Assembly: GCA_021107195.1 (NCBI GenBank)
Contig: JAIOTF010000403.1
Location: 1 to 28,348, forward strand
Reading direction: 5' to 3'
DNA length: 28,348 bases
Source: Anaerolineaceae bacterium
Lineage (GTDB): Bacteria; Chloroflexota; Anaerolineae; Anaerolineales; Anaerolineaceae
This document shows positions 13,747 to 20,430 of this stretch, in pieces. Every line of letters begins with the position of its first letter. The stretch's first letter is position 1. Below the pieces are notes generated by a model that saw only the letters and a list, made by a program, of their open reading frames with translations, had not been told where the DNA came from and did no database searches. A program made the translations under genes and the position numbers.

Positions 13747-14571
13747 TTACTCCCCAGTGCGCATGGATTGCTCAAACGATTGCAGATCAATGCGTGCCGT
13801 CATATCAATATTGAGCGGCGTCACCGACACGATGCCTTCCACGCGTATCGCTTGCAGGTCAGAGCCTGGTTCCGCCTGACCCGGCTCAAGATGCATTGGT
13901 TTACCGTCAACCCTGGCAGGGCTATCCCAGCCGCCGGACCGCTTGACCTGCGCATCAAAGCAGCGCAGCCGGGAGAGACGCGTTACCCGCCAGTTTGTCT
14001 CCGGTGTGGCTCTGAAGGGCACTTCGATCTTGAGGATATCCACTCCCTCTGGCAATCCTTTCTCCAGAAGATAGCGGCTAAAGAAAGCTACAAAATGAGC
14101 GGCGGATGAAAAATCAATTCCCTGGTCGTGGTCATAATAGTTGGCCGTCTCGGGCGGCAGCTGCAGTGAAGCCGCAATACAGGAGATTCCGGCCGAAGCC
14201 AGCTCAAAGGCGGCGCCCATCGTACCGGATATGGTGACGCAGTTGCCGGCATTCTCGCCGAAGTTGATCCCTGAAACCGCCAGGTCGGGTTTGCCCGGCA
14301 GGATCTCCTGCAGGGCATGGATCACCACCTGGGCCGGCGTAGCCCCCACGGCGTAACCGTTGAACTGGCGGCCATTGGCGGTCAAGGTGCATTTTTCAAT
14401 GATCCCGTCTGAATCGCGGGAGAAGCTGCGCCCGGAGCTGGTCTGCTGGCGGCGCGGAGCCACCACGGTTACCTCTCCCAGCGCAGATAGCGCTCCGGCC
14501 GCTGCCAGCAGCCCCGGCGAATCGATTCCATCGTCGTTGGTTAATAGAATGCGGTAAGGTTTTTGTACCAT
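13747..14571 (-). CDS. surE: 5'/3'-nucleotidase SurE (paralogue B)
   Basis: This 274-residue SurE protein has the same active-site signature: D13/D14 in ILLTNDDGIDSPG, QQTSSGRSFSR, and AVSGINFGENAGNCVTISGTMGAAFELASAG. It differs from the downstream copy across the middle and C-terminal region (for example PPETANYYDHDQGIDFSSAA), so this is an old duplication rather than a recent copy. AGGGA lies about 8 nt before the ATG. The two surE genes are 19 bp apart and surely co-transcribed. Different substrate preference or hetero-oligomer formation is possible but cannot be seen from sequence. Confidence 0.92.
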   Translation of the reverse strand: MVQKPYRILLTNDDGIDSPGLLAAAGALSALGEVTVVAPRRQQTSSGRSFSRDSDGIIEKCTLTANGRQFNGYAVGATPAQVVIHALQEILPGKPDLAVSGINFGENAGNCVTISGTMGAAFELASAGISCIAASLQLPPETANYYDHDQGIDFSSAAHFVAFFSRYLLEKGLPEGVDILKIEVPFRATPETNWRVTRLSRLRCFDAQVKRSGGWDSPARVDGKPMHLEPGQAEPGSDLQAIRVEGIVSVTPLNIDMTARIDLQSFEQSMRTGE

Positions 14572-14696
14572 GAAGGTGTTCCCTGAATTTTTGGTTTATC
14601 AGAGCGGGGGTGCTCCGTCCAGTGATTGTACCTTATCAATGTCTTCTCTCTGGTGCATTAAGTGAAAATGGTCGAATTTCTTCGCAAATTGCTCTA

Positions 14697-14749
14697 CCCC
14701 CCCCCGGCAGGGCTCGAATATTGTTCCCTCTGCGGGGGTCTGCAACCTT
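14697..14749 (-). pseudogene. degenerate tRNA-Arg 3' fragment
   Basis: CCCCCGGCAGGGCTCGAAT repeats the acceptor and T-arm end of the intact tRNA at 14791-14810 with two mismatches. About 20 bases later TCTGCAACCTT repeats the next part of that tRNA (other side of the T-stem plus variable loop). The two matching blocks are separated by a 20-base insertion, so no functional tRNA is possible. It may be a decayed tandem tRNA copy or a scar of integration at the tRNA 3' end. A run of nine C's starts the fragment. Confidence 0.65.
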
Positions 14750-14750
14750 A

Positions 14751-14777
14751 AATAAAAATACCCCACATAAGGGTATT
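14751..14777 (-). terminator. intrinsic terminator of the tRNA-Arg gene
   Basis: On the minus strand AATACCC and GGGTATT (complements of 14771-14777 and 14757-14763) form a 7-bp stem with a 7-nt loop, followed by TTTATTT. It lies 13 nt beyond the tRNA 3' end. Confidence 0.75.
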
Positions 14778-14789
14778 CGTTGATTCTTG

Positions 14790-14863
14790 TGCCCCCGGCA
14801 GAACTCGAATCTGCAACCTTTTGCTCCGCAAGCAAGCGCTCTGTCCAATTGAGCTACGAGGGC
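14790..14863 (-). tRNA. tRNA-Arg (anticodon GCG)
   Basis: The 74-nt sequence folds as a full cloverleaf. The acceptor is GCCCTCG / CGGGGGC with one G-U, the D-stem GCTC/GAGC, the anticodon stem CTTGC/GCAAA with an outer C-A mismatch, and the T-stem GCAGA/TCTGC with loop TTCGAGT. The 7-base anticodon loop is TTGCGGA, reading GCG, which decodes CGC and CGU. The body resembles bacterial tRNA-Arg. Most bacteria use ACG (inosine) for this box, so G34 is unusual. The discriminator base is A and the CCA tail is not encoded. It has its own promoter and terminator. Confidence 0.93.
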
Positions 14864-14893
14864 ATCTTTCTCCCTGCTGTGCAGGGCTCAGTT

Positions 14894-14922
14894 AATATAC
14901 CGCCATCCGGGTAAATCGTCAA
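14894..14922 (-). promoter_or_regulatory. promoter of the tRNA-Arg gene
   Basis: On the minus strand TTGACG (complement of 14917-14922) and TATATT (complement of 14894-14899) are exactly 17 nt apart. Transcription should start about 24 nt before the tRNA. A small CCCTGC-TGT-GCAGGG hairpin occupies the 5' leader. Confidence 0.8.
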
Positions 14923-14968
14923 GTGGAATTATTGATCTGAAGGGAAATCTCCTCAATAGTGTGGGGTT

Positions 14969-15592
14969 TCAGGTAGATAATGGCTGTTTTACACATAACA
15001 GCAAGCCATCACCAACCGGCAGCAGCGTGCAGTACAGACGGGGATCAGCAAACGCCGCCTCATTCAGGCGGTGCACCGGCGCGCTGAATTTCTCCGGGAT
15101 GCCCATTGGCGTGAACAAGGCATCATCTGCAACCAGCACTCCGCCCGGTCGCAGCAAGCGGATGCAGTCTTTCAGCATTTCCGGATACAGATCTTTGGCA
15201 GTATCCTGCAGGATCAGGTCATACGGCCCGTCCAGGGTTTTGGCGATCTGCGCTGCGTCTCCCCGGATCACTTCCGCTTGTTCAGTCAGGCCAGCCTGAT
15301 GCAAATATTCCCGGGCGCGCTTAACCAGGTCAGGGTTGAGTTCAATGCTGGTCAGCTTTCCGCCGGTTTCCTTTATTGCCTCGGCCATCCATATGGCTGA
15401 GTAACCCAGGCAGGTGCCAAACTCCAGTACGCGCTTTGCGTTGAGCAGACGTATCAGGAATGCCAACAGGCGGCCGGCTTCCAAGCCGACATTGGGTTGG
15501 GTATCAGGCCGCTCGTTTTGCTCATGGTTGATTTGGTTTAACAGCGGCTGTTCGGGGGTGATAAACGCGGTGATATAGTTTGCAATCGTCAT
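14969..15592 (-). CDS. class I SAM-dependent O-methyltransferase (OMT family 3)
   Basis: This 207-residue enzyme of the caffeoyl-CoA O-methyltransferase-like family transfers methyl from SAM to a hydroxyl group. It shows the SAM-binding motif I VLEFGTCLGYSAIWMA, the acidic ribose-binding residue in LTSIELNPDL, GDAAQI, and PYDLILQDTAKDLYPEML, where the metal-ligand Asp of this family would lie. RPGGVLVADDALF matches the family's conserved D-N/D pair. Length and domain are complete. GGAGAG precedes the ATG by 6 nt. It is divergent from the pcrA gene. Bacterial substrates of such enzymes vary and none is suggested by the neighbours. Confidence 0.88.
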   Translation of the reverse strand: MTIANYITAFITPEQPLLNQINHEQNERPDTQPNVGLEAGRLLAFLIRLLNAKRVLEFGTCLGYSAIWMAEAIKETGGKLTSIELNPDLVKRAREYLHQAGLTEQAEVIRGDAAQIAKTLDGPYDLILQDTAKDLYPEMLKDCIRLLRPGGVLVADDALFTPMGIPEKFSAPVHRLNEAAFADPRLYCTLLPVGDGLLLCVKQPLST

Positions 15593-15627
15593 CAGTTTCT
15601 CTCCAGAGGGAGCACGGGTTTGTTTGT

Positions 15628-15656
15628 ATTATCCATTGTTTTTGTTGTTCTGGCAA
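15628..15656 (-). promoter_or_regulatory. promoter of the O-methyltransferase gene
   Basis: On the minus strand TTGCCA (complement of 15651-15656) and GATAAT (complement of 15628-15633) are 17 nt apart, about 36 nt before the ATG. Confidence 0.5.
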
Positions 15657-15725
15657 TCGGTGATGGTGTCTGGCCCTGGTATTTTCCTGTTCTGGCATCA
15701 TTTTCACCCATCTTACTATCTTTTG

Positions 15726-15754
15726 TTGACATGCCCTGTGCCAGACGTTACAAT
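15726..15754 (+). promoter_or_regulatory. consensus promoter of the pcrA-type helicase gene
   Basis: A perfect TTGACA (15726-15731) and TACAAT (15749-15754) are 17 nt apart. The predicted leader is only about 11 nt and contains no Shine-Dalgarno. Confidence 0.8.
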
Positions 15755-15771
15755 CAGACCCGGACACAACT

Positions 15772-18123
15772 ATGGACATACTCAACGACTTAAACCCCCA
15801 ACAACAACAGGCAGTCACCGCCGGCGATGGCCGGGTGCTGGTGCTGGCCGGACCGGGCTCGGGCAAGACGCGCGTCCTTACCCGTCGCGTGGCCTATCTG
15901 ATCGATCAATTGAACGTTTCGCCTTATGCTATTTTGGCGATGACCTTCACCAACAAAGCTGCCAGGATAATGAAAGACCGCGTGGAAACCATGCTTGGCC
16001 CGCAGGGACATGGCTTATGGGTGGGTACCTTTCATTCGGTGTGTGCCCGCATTCTGCGCCAGCAAGTGAAGCTACTGCCTTTCACGTCCAACTTTGTCAT
16101 CTATGACGCCGATGACCAGGTACGCCTGATGAAACAGGTTATTAAAGACCTGGGTATGGATGAGAAGGCCAATCGCCCATCTGGTCTTCTCAATTACATT
16201 TCGCATGCCAAGAATAATCTTATTCTGCCTGATGAATTTGTATCCACCAATTACCGCGAGCAGATCGTCAAACCGGTTTACGAGCGCTACCAGAACATGC
16301 TCCAGGCCAACAATGCCCTCGATTTTGATGACCTTCTGCTGTGGACAGTGCGCCTGCTGATCGATAATGCCGAGGTGCGGGAATCTTATGCCCGCACTTT
16401 TGAGCATGTGCTGGTTGATGAATTTCAGGATACCAACCAGGTGCAGTATGAAATTCTCAAGCTGCTCTCTCATGTGCATGGCAATCTATTTGCGGTGGGA
16501 GATGAAGACCAGTCCATTTATCGTTGGCGGGGTGCGGACTATCGCAACGTGATGCGCTTCGAGGAAGATTATCCCGATTGCCAGAAGATCCTGCTTGAAC
16601 AGAATTACCGTTCCACCCAGTTGGTGCTTGATGCAGCCCAGGCAGTGATCAACCACAACACTAACCGCACGCCGAAGAACCTCTTTACCAGGAATGACCG
16701 CGGTGCGCGCATCATCCTTCACGAAGCGCAGGACGATCAGGGCGAGGCGCAGTTTGTTGTCGATACCATTCGCCGCCAGATGCAGAGCGGTGCCCGCGGC
16801 AGCGATTTTGCGATCATGTACCGCACCAATGCTCAATCCCGCCGCTTTGAAGAGGCCTTTCTGCATGCGGGTATGTCCTACCAGATCGTCGGCGCGCAGC
16901 GCTTCTATGGCCGCCGGGAAGTCAAGGATATTATCGCTTATCTTTATTTGATCCATAATCCGGTTGATGAACTTAATTTGAGCCGGGTGATCAACGTACC
17001 GTCGCGCAAGATCGGCGCAAAAACCGTGCAGTCCCTGGCAGCTACGGCCCGGCAGGCAGGTATGCGCCAGCAGGCCGTGCTCCTCGATTTGGGCAGCCAC
17101 AAGGAAAAATCGCCCTGGTGGGGACAGATGGGACGCGGTGCGCCTGCCCTGGCCAGCTTTGGGCGCATGCTCCAGCAATGGCAGGCGAAGGCACAGGAAG
17201 AGGAACTGCCCGCTTTGTTCGACACCATACTGGAAGATATCGGATACCATGCCTATCTCGATGATGGCACGGAAGAAGGCGAAAGCCGTTGGGAGAACGT
17301 CCAGGAATTGCGGAAGCAGGCTTACGAGTACCGTGAACGCGGTTTGAGTGAGTTCCTTGAAAATCTGGCGCTGGTCTCTGATCAGGATACCTTACAGGAT
17401 ACTGGCGACTCGCCAACCTTGTTGACCCTGCATGCCGCCAAAGGACTGGAATTCAATCAGGTTTTCATCACTGGTCTGGACGAGGGCCTGCTGCCCCACA
17501 GCCGTTCGTTTGACGACCCGGAGGAAATGGCCGAGGAACGCCGCCTGTTCTATGTGGGCATGACCCGCACCCGCAAGCAGCTTTACCTGGTGCGCGCCGA
17601 GCAGCGCTTTACCTACGGCACACCGTCCTACAGCCAGCCTTCCCAATTCCTTTCGAACATTGATGATGAACTTTTGGAGCATGATGGCAGCGGTCAGACG
17701 GTTCGTTTTTCATCGACTTACACTTCCTCGCAGCAGCCTAAATCTGAACGCTGGTCTTCTTCAAGCTGGAAGAAAGGCAGCCGCTCCGGCAAGTGGGGTG
17801 AGGAGCGCAAAGCGCCGCCTATGCGCGCAGAACCACTGAATAAAACATCACAGCCAGAAGACGGCTGGAAGCTTCAACGCAAACCTGCCGCGGCTGCTGC
17901 ACCGAAGCGAACATCCAAACCTGAACCAACGCCCGTTCAGCCTAGGGTTGAAGCGAAATTCAAGGAAGGCATGCAGGTTAAACATGCGAAATTCGGCACG
18001 GGGGTAGTGCGTGAAAGCAGCGTGGATGCCAGTGGCGAAGAGGTGGTGAAGGTCTATTTTGCAGAACAGGAGCGTGAAATCAAGATACTCACTTCATTTG
18101 CCAGGCTGGAGATCATTGAATAG
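15772..18123 (+). CDS. pcrA: ATP-dependent 3'-5' DNA helicase, PcrA/UvrD type (SF1A)
   Basis: This 783-residue superfamily 1 helicase acts in nucleotide excision and mismatch repair and in removing recombination intermediates. Motifs appear in order: Q-motif LNPQQQQAV, Walker A AGPGSGKT with K32, Ia TFTNKAA, Walker B LVDEFQDTN, motif III VGDEDQSIYRWRGAD, IV EQNYRST, V TLHAAKGLEFNQVFITGLDEG and VI RRLFYVGMTRTRKQLYL. A Lys/Ser/Pro-rich linker (about 645-715) leads to a C-terminal tudor-like module (VKHAKFGTGVVRE...VKVYFAEQEREIKIL), as in PcrA, where it contacts RNA polymerase. Length suits PcrA. The start follows a consensus promoter with a very short leader. Confidence 0.95.
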   Translation: MDILNDLNPQQQQAVTAGDGRVLVLAGPGSGKTRVLTRRVAYLIDQLNVSPYAILAMTFTNKAARIMKDRVETMLGPQGHGLWVGTFHSVCARILRQQVKLLPFTSNFVIYDADDQVRLMKQVIKDLGMDEKANRPSGLLNYISHAKNNLILPDEFVSTNYREQIVKPVYERYQNMLQANNALDFDDLLLWTVRLLIDNAEVRESYARTFEHVLVDEFQDTNQVQYEILKLLSHVHGNLFAVGDEDQSIYRWRGADYRNVMRFEEDYPDCQKILLEQNYRSTQLVLDAAQAVINHNTNRTPKNLFTRNDRGARIILHEAQDDQGEAQFVVDTIRRQMQSGARGSDFAIMYRTNAQSRRFEEAFLHAGMSYQIVGAQRFYGRREVKDIIAYLYLIHNPVDELNLSRVINVPSRKIGAKTVQSLAATARQAGMRQQAVLLDLGSHKEKSPWWGQMGRGAPALASFGRMLQQWQAKAQEEELPALFDTILEDIGYHAYLDDGTEEGESRWENVQELRKQAYEYRERGLSEFLENLALVSDQDTLQDTGDSPTLLTLHAAKGLEFNQVFITGLDEGLLPHSRSFDDPEEMAEERRLFYVGMTRTRKQLYLVRAEQRFTYGTPSYSQPSQFLSNIDDELLEHDGSGQTVRFSSTYTSSQQPKSERWSSSSWKKGSRSGKWGEERKAPPMRAEPLNKTSQPEDGWKLQRKPAAAAAPKRTSKPEPTPVQPRVEAKFKEGMQVKHAKFGTGVVRESSVDASGEEVVKVYFAEQEREIKILTSFARLEIIE

Positions 18124-18490
18124 GGTGAGTTTTCGGAAGAAATAATTACTTTTAAATCATTATTGAGGTTCACATAAATCAGTTAACAAACATCGTAGCG
18201 GCGGATATGATCCAACGTTTTTATTGGACAGCGACCGGTGCTTTGTTGGAGCAAGCTGCGCCAGCTATGGGAGTACCCATATCCAGTATTGGAAATTAAC
18301 CAATTTATGTAAATGTCAATAGTGCATTTTTTCTGTGCTCCCAATGGGGAAATCAGACATGCATGCACGACTGATTGTAATAACTTGTGATGTTCAGATG
18401 TTCTTTACCAAGTGTATTTTACGCCGCAGATTATAAAGAATTTCTTAATTTTTTGTATGATTTTCGTATTATTTTTTTGTCGCCTTCAGG
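18124..18490. other. intergenic region after pcrA with one uncertain small ORF
   Basis: About 370 bp separate pcrA from the SRP RNA promoter. The region is AT-rich at its right end (TTAATTTTTTGTATG and a T7 run near 18470). It holds no RNA gene, repeat or IS end that I recognise and no clean terminator for pcrA. The only coding-like stretch is the 30-codon ORF at 18207-18299. Confidence 0.5.
18207..18299 (+). CDS. possible 30-residue ORF, unknown
   Basis: ATG at 18207 to TAA at 18297 encodes a peptide starting MIQRFYWTATGALLEQAAP and ending ISSIGN. The composition looks protein-like rather than random. The same frame is open further upstream without a good start codon (…LTNIVAAD before the ATG). 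There is no Shine-Dalgarno or clear promoter. It may be a fragment of a lost gene. Confidence 0.25.
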   Translation: MIQRFYWTATGALLEQAAPAMGVPISSIGN

Positions 18491-18519
18491 TTGACAGGTT
18501 ACAGCGCACGCGGTATGCT
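18491..18519 (+). promoter_or_regulatory. consensus promoter of the SRP RNA gene
   Basis: A perfect TTGACA (18491-18496) and TATGCT (18514-18519) are separated by 17 nt. The predicted start, about 18526, coincides with the first base of the closing stem of the RNA. Confidence 0.85.
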
Positions 18520-18525
18520 TATGCC

Positions 18526-18640
18526 GCGTTCGAGTGGGACCGGCGCGGCAGAGCCCTTCGAATCCCGCCAGGTCCGAGAGGAAGCAACGGTAAGGAGGTA
18601 TCTCTGGGCGCCGCCGGAGCACCTGCTCGAGCGCATTTTT
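18526..18640 (+). ncRNA. ffs: signal recognition particle RNA (4.5S-type)
   Basis: The RNA component of SRP pairs with Ffh to target ribosomes making membrane proteins. The diagnostic domain IV hairpin is present: CCAGGTCC-GAGA-GGAAGCAACGG, with the universal CAGG/AGCA symmetric loop and a GNRA tetraloop, at about 18569-18592. Outer arms pair over the whole length: GCGTTCGAG at 18526 with CTCGAGCGC at 18626-18634, and CCGGCG with CGCCGG further in. The stem ends in a T6 run (18636-18641) that doubles as terminator. No Alu domain is seen, so this is the short bacterial form, about 110 nt. The promoter position agrees with the fold. It sits between the helicase gene and a methyltransferase gene. 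Confidence 0.9.
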
Positions 18641-18677
18641 TATCCCAGGTCAAATGATTGGAAGGTCAAAAATAAAG

Positions 18678-19565
18678 ATGAATACACCGCCCGTTTGTGA
18701 TTATGAGGGATCTGATTACCAGACATCTTTTTGGGATCAAGGCGGCAGAGCGTATGAAGATGGGGTGGAAGAGGTAGCCTTGAAGCGGCTGCTGCCGCGC
18801 ACTGGAAAACTGATGCTGGAATTAGGAGCGGGTGCTGGCCGGAATACGCATCGCTATCAGGGCTTTGAGCAGGTTGTCTTGCTGGATTACTCATTTACCC
18901 AGCTACAGCAGGCCCGGCAGCGATTGGGCGGCAGTGAACGTTACCGCTATGTGGCCGCCGATGTCTATAAATTACCCTTCGTAGAAGGGTTGTTCGATTC
19001 TGCCACCATGATCCGTACTTTGCATCACATGGCCGATGCCCGTCTGGCGCTGGCTCAGGTGCGGCGCGTGCTGCAATCCAGAGCCATGTTCATTCTGGAA
19101 TTTGCCAACAAGCGCAACATTAAATCTATCCTGCGTTACACTTTCAAACGTCAAAGCTGGAATCCTTTTTCGCCGGAACCGATTGAATTTGCTGCCTTGA
19201 ATTTTGATTTTCATCCGGCTACTGTGCGCACCTGGCTGCGGCTTTGTCAATTATCGGTAGAACGCCAGCTTGCCGTTTCTCATTTCCGCATTCCTCTGCT
19301 CAAGCGCATCCTGCCGCTGCGCTTAATGGTCTGGATGGATGCCTTGCTGCAGCCCACCGGGAATCTATGGCAACTCAGTCCGAGCGTTTTTGTACGCAAC
19401 CGGGCTGTGGGCGAGACGCCATCTGCCCCGGCGGGTGCTTTCTTCCAATGCCCGGCTTGCGGCGCGCCGCTGGCCGACACGCCGCCTGAATTGGTGTGTG
19501 AATCATGCGGGCGTACGTATCCTGTTGAGGATGGGATTTACGATTTGCGCATCAAAGAAGAATGA
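18678..19565 (+). CDS. SAM methyltransferase fused to a Trm112-like zinc ribbon
   Basis: This 295-residue protein has a class I methyltransferase domain in its N-terminal part: motif I MLELGAGAGRNTHRY, acidic motif VVLLDYSFTQL, DVYKLPF, then IRTLHHMADARLALAQVRRVL, typical of the UbiE/Methyltransf_11 group. The last 45 residues form a small zinc ribbon with two CxxC pairs (CPAC and CESC), ending in TYPVEDGIYDLRIKEE. This matches Trm112p-like (UPF0434/YcaR-like) domains. In eukaryotes and archaea Trm112 is a separate activator of methyltransferases; here it is fused. The target is unknown. The start at 18678 is supported by GGAAGG about 12 nt upstream; an ATG at 18654 has no RBS. Confidence 0.85.
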   Translation: MNTPPVCDYEGSDYQTSFWDQGGRAYEDGVEEVALKRLLPRTGKLMLELGAGAGRNTHRYQGFEQVVLLDYSFTQLQQARQRLGGSERYRYVAADVYKLPFVEGLFDSATMIRTLHHMADARLALAQVRRVLQSRAMFILEFANKRNIKSILRYTFKRQSWNPFSPEPIEFAALNFDFHPATVRTWLRLCQLSVERQLAVSHFRIPLLKRILPLRLMVWMDALLQPTGNLWQLSPSVFVRNRAVGETPSAPAGAFFQCPACGAPLADTPPELVCESCGRTYPVEDGIYDLRIKEE

Positions 19566-19637
19566 ACAGAATTTGTTGAAATCTTCCGCTGTTTTTGTTC
19601 GCATCGCTGAATTGAAAGCGCATACTTAAAACCAAAA

Positions 19638-19664
19638 CTCCCGCAAACCATTAACTTGCGGGAG
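19638..19664. terminator. intrinsic terminator between convergent methyltransferase genes
   Basis: The stem CTCCCGCAA / TTGCGGGAG (19638-19646 and 19656-19664) has a 9-nt loop. It lies between convergent stops at 19565 and 19688. The T-run is weak on the plus side (CATCTTCTTT) and clearer on the minus side (TTTTGG). Confidence 0.7.
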
Positions 19665-19687
19665 CATCTTCTTTAATTCCGTGCTGA

Positions 19688-20425
19688 TTATTCCACAGTT
19701 TTTTCTATTACCCAGAAATGCGAAAGCCCCAGCACGCGCAATGGTGTTTTTTCAAGGGCTTGCAGGACTGCCCGCAGGATTTTGCCCAGCGCAGGCCGGC
19801 GGGTGATGATGTTATCGTATGCGCCGAAGATGATCGTGCGTTTGATCATCTTTACCGGCAGTCCGTCAAACAGGCGGGTCAGATCCCGGCGGGAGTAGAT
19901 GTTGACGTGCGGCGCAAGGCGGTCGCGCAAGGGGCGCGGCAGATAGTTGACCAACGGCTTGTTCCCAAAATGGTATTCACCGCGCCAGTAGATACCGTGC
20001 GTTTCAAAAGGGTACCCCCGATTAGGGACGAAAAGCACCAGCCGCCCGCCCGGTCGCAGAACGCGCACGATCTCACTCACCGCCTGGCGGTCATCCTGCA
20101 CGTGTTCCAGAACTTCATGACTCAAAATCAGGTCAAAATAGCTCTCTGCAAACGGCAATTTCTCTCCCACGCCACACAACACATTTGCCCCCAGTTGATG
20201 CGCTTCGCGGCAGCGTTCCCATTCAATTTCAAGTCCCGCAGCCTGAGAAGCATCTTTATTCAGCCGCTGAAGATATGACCCAATGCCGCAGCCGTTTTCC
20301 AGAATACGGCCGTGCAGTCTTTCCCCCGCGGCCTTACGGATCATTTCCATGCGGCGTTCCTGACCGGCACGCCATATATAAGAAGGCTCGCCGCGCAGGG
20401 CAGCCTTGTCAGAATGATAGCCCAT
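19688..20425 (-). CDS. class I SAM-dependent methyltransferase
   Basis: This 245-residue Methyltransf_11-type protein has motif I GRILENGCGIGSYLQRL, with Asn where Asp or Glu-Gly is more usual, the acidic residue in AAGLEIEWERC, EKLPFAESYFDLILSHEVLEHVQDD, and RPGGRLVLFVPNRGYPFETHG. The C-terminal third is unlike ubiquinone-type enzymes and may bind the acceptor; surface-glycan or lipid methyltransferases often look like this. Its ATG is 5 nt after the stop of the upstream GAF histidine kinase gene, with GAGGA inside that gene's end, so they form an operon. A functional link between sensor and methyltransferase is possible but unproven. Confidence 0.8.
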   Translation of the reverse strand: MGYHSDKAALRGEPSYIWRAGQERRMEMIRKAAGERLHGRILENGCGIGSYLQRLNKDASQAAGLEIEWERCREAHQLGANVLCGVGEKLPFAESYFDLILSHEVLEHVQDDRQAVSEIVRVLRPGGRLVLFVPNRGYPFETHGIYWRGEYHFGNKPLVNYLPRPLRDRLAPHVNIYSRRDLTRLFDGLPVKMIKRTIIFGAYDNIITRRPALGKILRAVLQALEKTPLRVLGLSHFWVIEKTVE

Positions 20426-20430
20426 TGATG

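Noticed and set aside
15624..16106. 160-codon plus-strand frame overlapping the helicase start
   Set aside because: It overlaps the promoter and the first motifs of the helicase in another frame, has no RBS, and its sequence looks random.
16486..17250. 254-codon minus-strand open frame inside the helicase gene
   Set aside because: It is antisense to a region encoding conserved SF1 helicase motifs, and is a shadow created by codon bias.
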